Translations under genes and position numbers: made by a program | NCBI GenBank assembly: GCA_025934595.1 | Contig: JAICXU010000261.1 | Location: 1 to 5,644 of the forward strand | Length of the DNA: 5,644 nt | Source of the DNA: Polyangiaceae bacterium | GTDB taxonomy: Bacteria; Myxococcota_A; Polyangia; Polyangiales; Polyangiaceae | Direction of reading: 5' to 3' | Notes under the pieces: model-generated | Databases searched by the model: none | What the model was told of the DNA's origin: nothing | Seen by the model: the letters and a program-made list of their open reading frames with translations, nothing else | Part shown: positions 1 through 4,912 of the stretch, one piece after another | How the letters are laid out: every line of letters starts with the position of its first letter | Position numbering within the stretch: the stretch's first letter is position 1

Positions 1-1328
1 GACGCGTGAAGGGCGCGGCGCCGCTCGACGGAACGGTCGCGCTCAAGGTCATCAAGGACGAGTACGCGCTCAACATGGACTTCGTCCACATGTTCGTCGA
101 CGAGGCGACCATCGCGCAGCGGCTCGATCACCCGAACATCGTCAAGATCCAGGATTTTTCGGCCGACGGCGATCGCATTTTTTTGGCCATGGAATTTTTG
201 CTCGGCCAATCGCTCTGGAACGTGTGGCAAGCATGCAAGGAGCGAAAGGTCAGGCTTCGCTACGACATGCTCGCGTGGATCTGCGCGCGCGTGTGCGACG
301 GCCTCCACTACGCGCACGAGGCGCGCGACGAGCACGGGACCTTGCTCGAGCTCGTGCATCGCGACGTGAATGCGACGAACATTTTCGTGCAGTACGACGG
401 CACGGTGAAGGTGATCGATTTTGGCCTCGCAAAAGCGGTCAATCGCGTCACGCGCACCGCGGCGGGCGTCATCAAGGGCAAGCTCGCGTACATGTCACCC
501 GAGCAAATCATGGGCGGCGGCGTCGATCGACGGGCCGACATCTTCGGTCTCGGCGTCACGCTCTGGGAGCTCTCGGTCGATCGCCGCCTCTTCAAAGTGA
601 AGGACGACATCGACACGCTGAAGGCCGTGCACGACGCGAAGGTGCCGGACCCCACGACGCTCGTGCATGGTTACCCGCCGCAGCTTTGGCGCATCTTGAA
701 ACGCGCGCTCGTGCGCGACAAAGACGCGCGATACCAGACGGCGCGGGAGCTCGGCGCGGCGCTCGATGCGTTCGCGACCAGCGAAGGTCGCGTCATCGGG
801 CCCACCGAGGTGTCGGACGCGATGGCCTCGCTCTTCGAGCACGAGCGCGAACGACAAATGGCGTGGATCATGGAAGCGAGCGATCCGCAAAAATCGGCGC
901 CGAAGCACACGCTGAATCCGCCGCCCGAAAAAATGGATTACGCGGAGATGGGATCGAAAGTGCAGCCGCGACCGGGCACGTTCGCCGAGGCCGATTCGAA
1001 TGCGGCTACGTCGGACTCGCCGCGCGACATGGCTCCCCCGCAAGACGTCTCGATGCAAGATTTGAGATCGCCGAAGATTCCTGGAGCGCCAGCCGTTCCG
1101 GATTTTTCGACGGAAAAGTCGCCGAAGAAAAATCCCCCCGACGAGCGGACGAGCGACGCACCGAAATCGAAGACGAAGACGAAGCCGAAGGAGCTCGAGA
1201 CCACCGCCGAAAAAATCGTAGAAGAGCCCGACGAAAGCGGCGGAAAAACGGCGCTCGCGATGATCGCGGGAATCGTGCTCGCGCTGATGCTCGTGGCAGC
1301 CGTGCTCGCGGAGATTACGAAAAAATAA
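1..1328 (+). CDS. Hanks-type Ser/Thr protein kinase with C-terminal membrane anchor (5' end outside window)
   Basis: A eukaryotic-like Ser/Thr kinase, which transfers phosphate from ATP to Ser/Thr of protein targets. The frame is open to the left edge, and the glycine-rich ATP loop that should precede the first visible residues is missing, so the gene starts outside the window; the GTG at 6 is internal. Numbering from that GTG: VALK with the ATP-binding Lys14, helix-C Glu33, catalytic HRD 118-120 with Asn125, DFG 138-140, and a SPE form of the APE motif near 165. All key catalytic residues are present, so an active kinase is expected. The kinase domain ends near 260. A Pro/Lys/Glu/Asp-rich, probably disordered linker follows to about 410, then one hydrophobic segment at about 414-434 and only six more residues (AEITKK). 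The protein is therefore probably held on the inner face of the membrane with no external sensor domain. Targets are unknown. Family assignment is certain; the specific role is not. Confidence 0.95.
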   Translation, partial: RVKGAAPLDGTVALKVIKDEYALNMDFVHMFVDEATIAQRLDHPNIVKIQDFSADGDRIFLAMEFLLGQSLWNVWQACKERKVRLRYDMLAWICARVCDGLHYAHEARDEHGTLLELVHRDVNATNIFVQYDGTVKVIDFGLAKAVNRVTRTAAGVIKGKLAYMSPEQIMGGGVDRRADIFGLGVTLWELSVDRRLFKVKDDIDTLKAVHDAKVPDPTTLVHGYPPQLWRILKRALVRDKDARYQTARELGAALDAFATSEGRVIGPTEVSDAMASLFEHERERQMAWIMEASDPQKSAPKHTLNPPPEKMDYAEMGSKVQPRPGTFAEADSNAATSDSPRDMAPPQDVSMQDLRSPKIPGAPAVPDFSTEKSPKKNPPDERTSDAPKSKTKTKPKELETTAEKIVEEPDESGGKTALAMIAGIVLALMLVAAVLAEITKK

Positions 1329-1420
1329 CGCGCCGGCCCCGTCGGGCATTTCCGAGCCGGAGAGATGGCGCGATGTCCGGGTGCTGTGTTAGACGAAGGC
1401 TCCCGAGCCCCAAGGAACAA

Positions 1421-1504
1421 GCCGAAGTGGCGGAATGGCAGACGCAGCGGATTCAAAATCCGCCGAGGTAACCCCTCGTGAGGGTTCAAGTCCCTCCTTC
1501 GGTA
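1421..1504 (+). tRNA. tRNA-Leu(CAA)
   Basis: A complete class II tRNA cloverleaf can be drawn by hand. The acceptor stem is 1421-1427 with 1497-1503; the D stem is GCG/CGC (1430-1432 with 1443-1445). The anticodon stem is 1447-1451 with 1459-1463, around a seven-base loop carrying anticodon CAA at 1454-1456, which reads the Leu codon TTG. The long variable arm, typical of Leu tRNAs, pairs 1464-1468 with 1474-1478. The T stem is 1480-1484 with 1492-1496, around loop TTCAAGT. The discriminator base is A1504, as expected for Leu. CCA is not encoded (CCG follows), so CCA-adding enzyme is needed. The first acceptor pair is G-U rather than the usual G-C. It lies alone between the kinase gene and a convergent lipoprotein gene. 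Confidence 0.97.
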
Positions 1505-1521
1505 CCGTGTTTGGAGACGAG

Positions 1522-1534
1522 AAGGCTTCGCCTT
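1522..1534. terminator. Possible bidirectional terminator hairpin
   Basis: The inverted repeat AAGGC-TTC-GCCTT (5 bp, 3-nt loop) sits between the 3' end of the tRNA and the stop codon of the convergent lipoprotein gene. Its position fits a shared terminator. The stem is short and neither side has a convincing T tract (TTTCCCTATC follows on the plus strand), so the call rests mainly on position. Confidence 0.3.
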
Positions 1535-1542
1535 TCCCTATC

Positions 1543-2481
1543 TCAAGGCTGCTTGATCGTTTTGTACACCGTGATGCCGAGCGACGAGAGCATGACGAGA
1601 TCGTCGTTCACGAAGACCGACGGGCCAATCTCGGTCGAATCGAAATCGGAGCCGTCGGATTTGGTAGCCGCGCCGATCTCCGCGCCCGTCGTGGGATCGT
1701 AAACCTCGAGGCCGCCGAACACGCCGCCGACGAAGAGCTCGCCGGAGCGATATGCAATGCCATGGTCGCGGCTCGAGCTGAGCGTGAGCGAAATATGCTC
1801 GTCGACGCCGTCGCTCGCGTTCAAGCGATACCCGTCGCCGTCGCCCGTCGAGACCCATAGATCGGTGCCGTCGAAATCCAGGTCGGAAGGACCGTAACCG
1901 GTGGGCCCCGAGACACTGGAGAGCACGCTGCCGTTCGAGGGATCGACCTTCACGATTGCGTTCGTGTCTCCTGCGATCGCGATGACGAGGTGGGAGCCGT
2001 CCCACGTGAGGCCCTCCGCATACGTGGCGAGCGTCGAATACAAGCTCGGCAACGTGAACGTGCGGTCGACGGTGAGGCTGCCGACGGGGAAGCGCTCGAG
2101 GACGTACGGCTGCGGATTTCCCGTCGGTGCGACGATCCAGAGCTCTTGGCCGTCGTAGGTGATGCCCGTCGCGTTCGGAGCTGGCGCCCCCGTCGCGCTT
2201 TGGGCGGCGAGGGAGTACACGGCGGAACCTGCTGCCGATCCGGCGTCCATCGTGCCCGAATCGAATCCGGGCGCCGCTCCGTCGGTGACCCGGGATGCAT
2301 CCGCCCCGCCGCCGGATCCGCCGTCGCTGGCCCCGCGCGATCCGCCACCGCCGCCGCCCGCCGTGCCGCCGCCCGACGTGCCGTCGTCGTTCGTGCCGTG
2401 GATGCTGTCATCGGCGAGATCGCCCCCGCATCCGGCAAACCCGGCCATCGCCGCGACGGCGAGAAACATCAAAAAACGCAT
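1543..2481 (-). CDS. Lipoprotein with Gly/Ser/Asp linker and beta-propeller-like domain
   Basis: A 312-residue predicted lipoprotein of unknown function. The N terminus is a type II signal peptide: Arg2, a hydrophobic stretch at 3-16 and lipobox FAGC with the lipidated Cys18. Asp appears at 21, not directly after the Cys, so no simple sorting prediction is made. Residues 29-85 are a low-complexity Gly/Ser/Ala/Asp spacer. The rest carries four similar blade-like motifs of the pattern G-[IL]-x-[YWF]-D-G-x-x-L-[WVF]-[VI], near 106-117, 157-168, 200-211 and 241-252, spaced about 41-51 residues apart. This suggests a beta-propeller of the NHL/YVTN kind, a fold used for protein or ligand binding. 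The ATG at 2481 was chosen because it gives a complete signal peptide and has AAGGAGG four bases upstream; the frame is open further upstream, but that extension reads antisense through rpsU. It faces the tRNA gene and diverges from rpsU. No catalytic residues are recognised. Confidence 0.85.
   Translation of the reverse strand: MRFLMFLAVAAMAGFAGCGGDLADDSIHGTNDDGTSGGGTAGGGGGGSRGASDGGSGGGADASRVTDGAAPGFDSGTMDAGSAAGSAVYSLAAQSATGAPAPNATGITYDGQELWIVAPTGNPQPYVLERFPVGSLTVDRTFTLPSLYSTLATYAEGLTWDGSHLVIAIAGDTNAIVKVDPSNGSVLSSVSGPTGYGPSDLDFDGTDLWVSTGDGDGYRLNASDGVDEHISLTLSSSRDHGIAYRSGELFVGGVFGGLEVYDPTTGAEIGAATKSDGSDFDSTEIGPSVFVNDDLVMLSSLGITVYKTIKQP
2293..2382 (-). repeat. Low-complexity GC-rich tract encoding the Gly/Ser/Asp linker
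   Basis: About 90 bases of near-repetitive CCG/CGC-type triplets within the lipoprotein gene encode residues 34-63 (Gly-rich with Ser, Ala, Asp). Such spacers commonly separate the lipid anchor from the folded domain in myxobacterial lipoproteins. The tract is imprecise, not a perfect tandem repeat, and could change length between strains. Confidence 0.6.
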
Positions 2482-2485
2482 CGGT

Positions 2486-2492
2486 CCTCCTT
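2486..2492 (-). promoter_or_regulatory. Strong Shine-Dalgarno of the lipoprotein gene
   Basis: AAGGAGG on the minus strand lies four bases before the ATG at 2481 and decides the start codon. The GGAG core could pair with the CTCC just upstream of it (plus-strand 2494-2497) through a GAA loop. That stem is only 4 bp, so any masking effect would be weak. Confidence 0.8.
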
Positions 2493-2584
2493 CGGAGCGC
2501 GCTACTTTCGTGGCAGTCGAAAGATGGCCGGCCACCTCGTTCTCCGCCGCGCACGATTTGTAAAATGCCGGCAAAAACAAGGGC

Positions 2585-2611
2585 TCGACACGAGCGGGCG
2601 GTGATGCTACT
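2585..2611 (+). promoter_or_regulatory. Weak candidate sigma-70-type promoter for rpsU
   Basis: TCGACA at 2585-2590 matches the -35 consensus TTGACA at five of six positions. A poor -10 candidate, GCTACT, lies at 2606-2611 after a short 15-base spacer. It is correctly placed upstream of rpsU in the 174-base divergent gap. No convincing promoter for the lipoprotein was found on the other strand of this gap. Confidence 0.2.
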
Positions 2612-2655
2612 TCCCCGGGTCCCTTCATTTTCCCTGTGTTTCCTGGAGATTCGTA

Positions 2656-2895
2656 ATGCCGAGTGATGCGATTCAGTGCAAGCCCCTCGAAGTGGTCGTC
2701 AGCGACCGCGGGATCGAGCGCGCCATCAAGATGTTGAAGCGAAAGCTCGCTTCGGAAGGCGTTTTGCGCGAGCTGAAGATGCGCCGGCACTACATGAAGC
2801 CCAGCGTCAAGCGCCGCAAGAAGCAGGCGGAGGCCGCTCGTCGGCGCCGAAAGCGCGCAAAGATGGACGCCGCGCCGCCGAAGGAAAAGGGCTGA
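2656..2895 (+). CDS. rpsU: Small ribosomal subunit protein bS21
   Basis: bS21 is a small basic protein of the 30S subunit, located near the 3' end of 16S rRNA and important for initiation on many mRNAs. The 79-residue product shows the family pattern: a short beta-like start (PLEVVVSDRG), a helix with IERAIKMLKRKLASEGVL, then the RRHYMKPS motif matching the RREFYEKPT region of E. coli bS21, and a very basic tail with RRKK and RRRRKR clusters. It is somewhat longer than E. coli bS21 (71 residues) because of a Pro/Lys-rich end after the basic cluster. The ATG is supported by GGAG at 2645-2648 with a seven-base gap. It is divergent from the lipoprotein gene and is followed by 76 bases before the FTR-like gene; whether they are co-transcribed is unclear. 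Confidence 0.95.
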   Translation: MPSDAIQCKPLEVVVSDRGIERAIKMLKRKLASEGVLRELKMRRHYMKPSVKRRKKQAEAARRRRKRAKMDAAPPKEKG

Positions 2896-2936
2896 TCTAG
2901 TTTCGGGTAGTGCTCCAGCGCTCCGAGGTCGCGACA

Positions 2937-2965
2937 TTGACGGACCCGGGGCGCTGCCGCATTTT
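2937..2965 (+). promoter_or_regulatory. Candidate promoter giving a leaderless FTR-like mRNA
   Basis: TTGACG at 2937-2942 is a five-of-six match to the -35 consensus. Seventeen bases later, CATTTT (2960-2965) is a weak -10 element (three of six). Transcription would be expected to begin about seven bases further on, at the ATG at 2972. No Shine-Dalgarno is visible at normal spacing from that ATG, which agrees with a leaderless transcript. The -10 is poor, so this is tentative. Confidence 0.35.
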
Positions 2966-2971
2966 GTGCCC

Positions 2972-3289
2972 ATGCCGAGCGACGCCGCCCGCGCGAAGGT
3001 GAAAAAATTCGTGGAGACGTACGTGCGAAAAGGCCCGTACGCGCTCTATCCGGATGCGGTCGTCACCGACAACGTCATCGAAGGTCTCGCCGACAACTTG
3101 GAGGCGCACGGCAAGATGTATTGCCCGTGCACGCCGATCGACGAATGCATCGCGCAAGGCAGCGCGATGGTGTGTCCGTGCACGCCGCACGAGTCCGACA
3201 TCGAGAAGCAGGGCTATTGCGATTGCGCGCTCTTCGCGTCGCGCGATTTCGTCGCCGCCGAAAATCTCAAAAAATCAGGGCAAAAATAG
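2972..3289 (+). CDS. Ferredoxin:thioredoxin reductase catalytic (beta) subunit homologue
   Basis: A 105-residue homologue of the FTR catalytic chain, which uses a [4Fe-4S] cluster beside a redox-active disulfide to pass electrons from ferredoxin to thioredoxin-type disulfides. The diagnostic cysteines are all present: CPC (51, 53), CPC (68, 70) and C-x-C (83, 85) followed by ALF. By alignment with the Synechocystis enzyme, Cys51, 68, 70 and 83 should bind the cluster, while Cys53 and Cys85 form the active disulfide. The 13-residue step from Cys70 to Cys83 resembles the longer versions in non-photosynthetic bacteria and archaea, not the cyanobacterial form. The middle residue of the last motif is Asp84, where cyanobacterial and plant enzymes have His. 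No variable-subunit gene is adjacent, as is usual outside photosynthetic organisms. ATG 2972 is preferred; an in-frame GTG at 2966 would add two residues. It is 17 bases upstream of a thioredoxin-like gene, its probable partner. It has no signal peptide, so it should be cytoplasmic. Confidence 0.88.
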   Translation: MPSDAARAKVKKFVETYVRKGPYALYPDAVVTDNVIEGLADNLEAHGKMYCPCTPIDECIAQGSAMVCPCTPHESDIEKQGYCDCALFASRDFVAAENLKKSGQK

Positions 3290-3306
3290 GCCTTATCGAG
3301 GACACC

Positions 3307-3828
3307 ATGAAAATCGGCGACAGCTGCCCCGACTTCGATTTGCCCGGCACCGACGGCAAAAATCACGCGCTCTCCGGCATGACCGCGGAGCTCCTTCTCG
3401 TCATCGTGTCGTGCAACCACTGCCCGTACGTCGTCGCGAACGAAGAGCGCATCGCAAATCTCGCGCGCGAGTACGCGGAGAAAAACGTCGACACGATCGC
3501 GATCAACGCGAACGACACCGCTCGCTATCCGGAGGACGCGATGCCCGAGATGACCGTGCGCGCAAAGGAGCGCGGCTTTTCTTTTCCGTACGTCCGCGAC
3601 GATTCGCAAAACGTGGTGCGCGCGCTCGGCGCCAGGTTCACGCCCGAGGTCTTCCTGTTCGATCGCGCGCGAAAGCTCCGCTACCACGGACGCATCGACG
3701 ACAACCATCGCGACGCGACGAGCGTGAAGTCGCACGACCTCAAGAACGCGCTCGACGCGCTTTTGGTCGGGAAAAACCCGCCTGTCGAAGAAACCAGCGC
3801 CGTCGGCTGCAGCGTCAAATGGAAGTGA
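3307..3828 (+). CDS. Thioredoxin-fold protein, AhpC/TSA-like, with CNHC active site
   Basis: A 173-residue cytoplasmic thioredoxin-fold protein of the AhpC/TSA (Redoxin) type. It begins with the usual peroxiredoxin/TlpA-like opening (IGDSCPDFDLPGTDGK). The active-site motif is SCNHCPYV, with a CxxC pair at Cys36 and Cys39, so it is more likely a disulfide oxidoreductase than a classical peroxiredoxin. FTPEVFLFD supplies the predicted cis-Pro at 113. A third cysteine lies in the C-terminal GCSVKWK, a tail I recall as common in this 'thioredoxin family protein' group; it may act as a resolving cysteine. The ATG is supported by GAGG at 3298-3301 with a five-base gap. It follows the FTR-like gene by 17 bases, suggesting one mRNA and an FTR-to-thioredoxin electron path. 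The substrate is unknown. The lack of a signal peptide argues against a periplasmic TlpA role. Confidence 0.85.
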   Translation: MKIGDSCPDFDLPGTDGKNHALSGMTAELLLVIVSCNHCPYVVANEERIANLAREYAEKNVDTIAINANDTARYPEDAMPEMTVRAKERGFSFPYVRDDSQNVVRALGARFTPEVFLFDRARKLRYHGRIDDNHRDATSVKSHDLKNALDALLVGKNPPVEETSAVGCSVKWK

Positions 3829-3848
3829 GCGCGACCGCGCTTGAGTGC

Positions 3849-3854
3849 TAAAGT
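3849..3854 (+). promoter_or_regulatory. Candidate -10 element for a leaderless deoC mRNA
   Basis: TAAAGT fits the TAnnnT core of bacterial -10 elements and ends six bases before the GTG at 3861, so transcription could start on the GTG itself. No good Shine-Dalgarno precedes the GTG. No clear -35 is seen at the expected distance, so confidence is low. Confidence 0.3.
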
Positions 3855-3860
3855 CGCCGC

Positions 3861-4799
3861 GTGAAATCTCAGATGCTGGTGAATTTTTCGCCCGACCCTG
3901 GACGCGTGTCAGGTCTGCACGCTAGTCCGCCCGTCGACCAAATCGCGGTCGAAGAGCGCGTGGCGGCGCTCTCGAAGCGGTCGCTGAAGAAGGGCGCGAA
4001 GGTGTCGGGGCTCAAGCTCGTGGCGCGGATGATCGACCTCACGACGCTCGAGGGCAAAGACACACCGGGCAAAGTGCGTGCACTCTGCAACAAAGCACTG
4101 TTGCCGCTCGACTCCGATCCCTCGATCGGTCCGTGCGCTGCCATCTGCGTGTATCCGAACATGGTCACGACGGCGAAAGAAGCGCTCCGCGGATCCTCGG
4201 TGAAGGTCGCGAGCGTGGCCACGTCATTTCCCGCCGGCATGTCGCCGCTCGAGATCAAGCTCGACGACGTGCGGCGCGCGGTGGAGTTCGGCGCGGACGA
4301 GATCGACATGGTGATCGATCGCGGCGCGATGCTCGCCGGTGATTACGGAAAAGTGTTCGACGAGATCGCGGCCACGAAAGAAGCGTGCGGCGAGGCTCAT
4401 TTGAAGGTGATTTTGGAGACCGGCGAGCTCGGCTCGCTCGACGTCGTGCGGAAAGCGAGCGAGATCGGCATTGCGGCCGGCGGCGACTTCATCAAGACGT
4501 CCACCGGCAAAATTCAGCCCGCGGCCACTCCCGCCGTCACGCTCGTGATGCTCGAGACGATCCGCGATCACTACTACGCGACCGGTCGTCGCATCGGCAT
4601 GAAGCCCGCCGGCGGCGTGCGCACGGCCAAGCAATCGCTCCATTATTTGGTGCTCGTGAAAGAGACGTTGGGAGACGCGTGGCTCACGCCGGATCTCTTC
4701 CGCTTCGGAGCGAGCGCGCTTTTGAACGACGTCTTGATGCAGCTCGAAAAAGAGCGGACGGGAAATTACCAAGCCGCGGAGGACTTCTCACGTGACTAG
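3861..4799 (+). CDS. deoC: Deoxyribose-phosphate aldolase, long (DERA) form
   Basis: DeoC is a cytoplasmic class I aldolase that reversibly splits 2-deoxy-D-ribose 5-phosphate into glyceraldehyde-3-phosphate and acetaldehyde, the last step of deoxynucleoside breakdown. The 312-residue TIM-barrel protein shows IDLTTLEG near 58-65, CVYPNMV near 96-102, VASVATSFPAG near 116-126, EIDMVID with catalytic Asp149, FIKTSTGK with Schiff-base Lys212, and KPAGGVR with Lys248. These match E. coli Asp102, Lys167 and Lys201. It is longer than typical bacterial forms (about 220-260 residues): an N-terminal extension of about 50 residues and a C-terminal end after FRFGAS resemble the animal DERA enzyme (318 residues) more than the short bacterial type. 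GTG 3861 is taken as the start because it sits six bases after a -10-like TAAAGT; ATG 3873 is an in-frame alternative. It lies 32 bases after the thioredoxin-like gene and 113 bases before the aldehyde dehydrogenase, which could consume its acetaldehyde. Confidence 0.95.
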   Translation: MKSQMLVNFSPDPGRVSGLHASPPVDQIAVEERVAALSKRSLKKGAKVSGLKLVARMIDLTTLEGKDTPGKVRALCNKALLPLDSDPSIGPCAAICVYPNMVTTAKEALRGSSVKVASVATSFPAGMSPLEIKLDDVRRAVEFGADEIDMVIDRGAMLAGDYGKVFDEIAATKEACGEAHLKVILETGELGSLDVVRKASEIGIAAGGDFIKTSTGKIQPAATPAVTLVMLETIRDHYYATGRRIGMKPAGGVRTAKQSLHYLVLVKETLGDAWLTPDLFRFGASALLNDVLMQLEKERTGNYQAAEDFSRD

Positions 4800-4807
4800 G
4801 TCGATCT

Positions 4808-4824
4808 GCTCGCCCGGGGCGAGC
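4808..4824 (+). repeat. Inverted repeat 1 after deoC
   Basis: GCTCGCC-CGG-GGCGAGC is a perfect 7-bp GC-rich hairpin with a three-base loop, beginning nine bases after the deoC stop codon. It has no T tract immediately after it, so it is not a standard intrinsic terminator alone; it could protect the deoC mRNA 3' end. Confidence 0.6.
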
Positions 4825-4831
4825 CCGCAAA

Positions 4832-4845
4832 GGGGTGAGGACCCC
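4832..4845 (+). repeat. Inverted repeat 2, competing with the next hairpin
   Basis: GGGGT-GAGG-ACCCC forms a 5-bp stem with a four-base loop. Its 3' arm (4842-4845) is also the outer 5' arm of the following 10-bp hairpin, so the two cannot form together. Confidence 0.45.
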
Positions 4846-4867
4846 GAAAAACGACGTTTTTTCGGGG
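4842..4867 (+). terminator. Inverted repeat 3, terminator- or attenuator-like hairpin
   Basis: CCCCGAAAAA (4842-4851) pairs perfectly with TTTTTCGGGG (4858-4867), a 10-bp stem with a six-base loop. The T run is inside the stem rather than after it, unlike a classical intrinsic terminator. The hairpin is nearly symmetric and would form in transcripts from either strand. It lies in the leader of the aldehyde dehydrogenase gene. Confidence 0.5.
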
Positions 4868-4868
4868 C

Positions 4869-4888
4869 GGGGAAAAGCGTTTTTCCCC
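4869..4888 (+). repeat. Inverted repeat 4 just before the aldehyde dehydrogenase start
   Basis: GGGGAAAA-GCGT-TTTTCCCC is a perfect 8-bp hairpin with a four-base loop. It ends three bases before the upstream in-frame ATG at 4892, where no Shine-Dalgarno exists, and 24 bases before the preferred ATG at 4913. Its CGTTTTT segment (4878-4884) could instead pair with AAAAACG at 4847-4853, disrupting both adjacent hairpins. Confidence 0.55.
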
Positions 4889-4900
4889 GGGATGACCAGT

Positions 4901-4904
4901 GAGG
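4901..4904 (+). promoter_or_regulatory. Shine-Dalgarno supporting the aldehyde dehydrogenase start at 4913
   Basis: GAGG, preceded by GT, lies eight bases before the ATG at 4913. The alternative in-frame ATG at 4892 has only the hairpin arm TTTTCCCCGG in front of it, so 4913 is the better start. Confidence 0.5.
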
Positions 4905-4912
4905 CGAAGCCG

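Noticed and set aside
178..184. T7 run in the kinase gene as a possible second frameshift site
   Set aside because: The kinase sequence is continuous and family-like on both sides (DRIFLAMEF), so the frame is correct.
495..1349. Long open frame on the minus strand across the kinase gene
   Set aside because: Arg/His-rich low-information translation typical of the complement of a high-GC gene; the plus-strand kinase explains the region.
1333..1360. GC-rich inverted repeats after the kinase stop as a terminator
   Set aside because: The stems are only 4-5 bp, one with an 18-base loop, and no T tract follows; not convincing.
1435..1860. Plus-strand open frame running from the tRNA into the lipoprotein gene
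   Set aside because: It begins inside the tRNA and runs antisense to the lipoprotein; no recognisable domain.
2482..2973. Upstream extension of the lipoprotein reading frame on the minus strand
   Set aside because: It reads antisense through rpsU, has no family-like sequence, and would bury the signal peptide and strong Shine-Dalgarno at 2481-2492 inside the protein.
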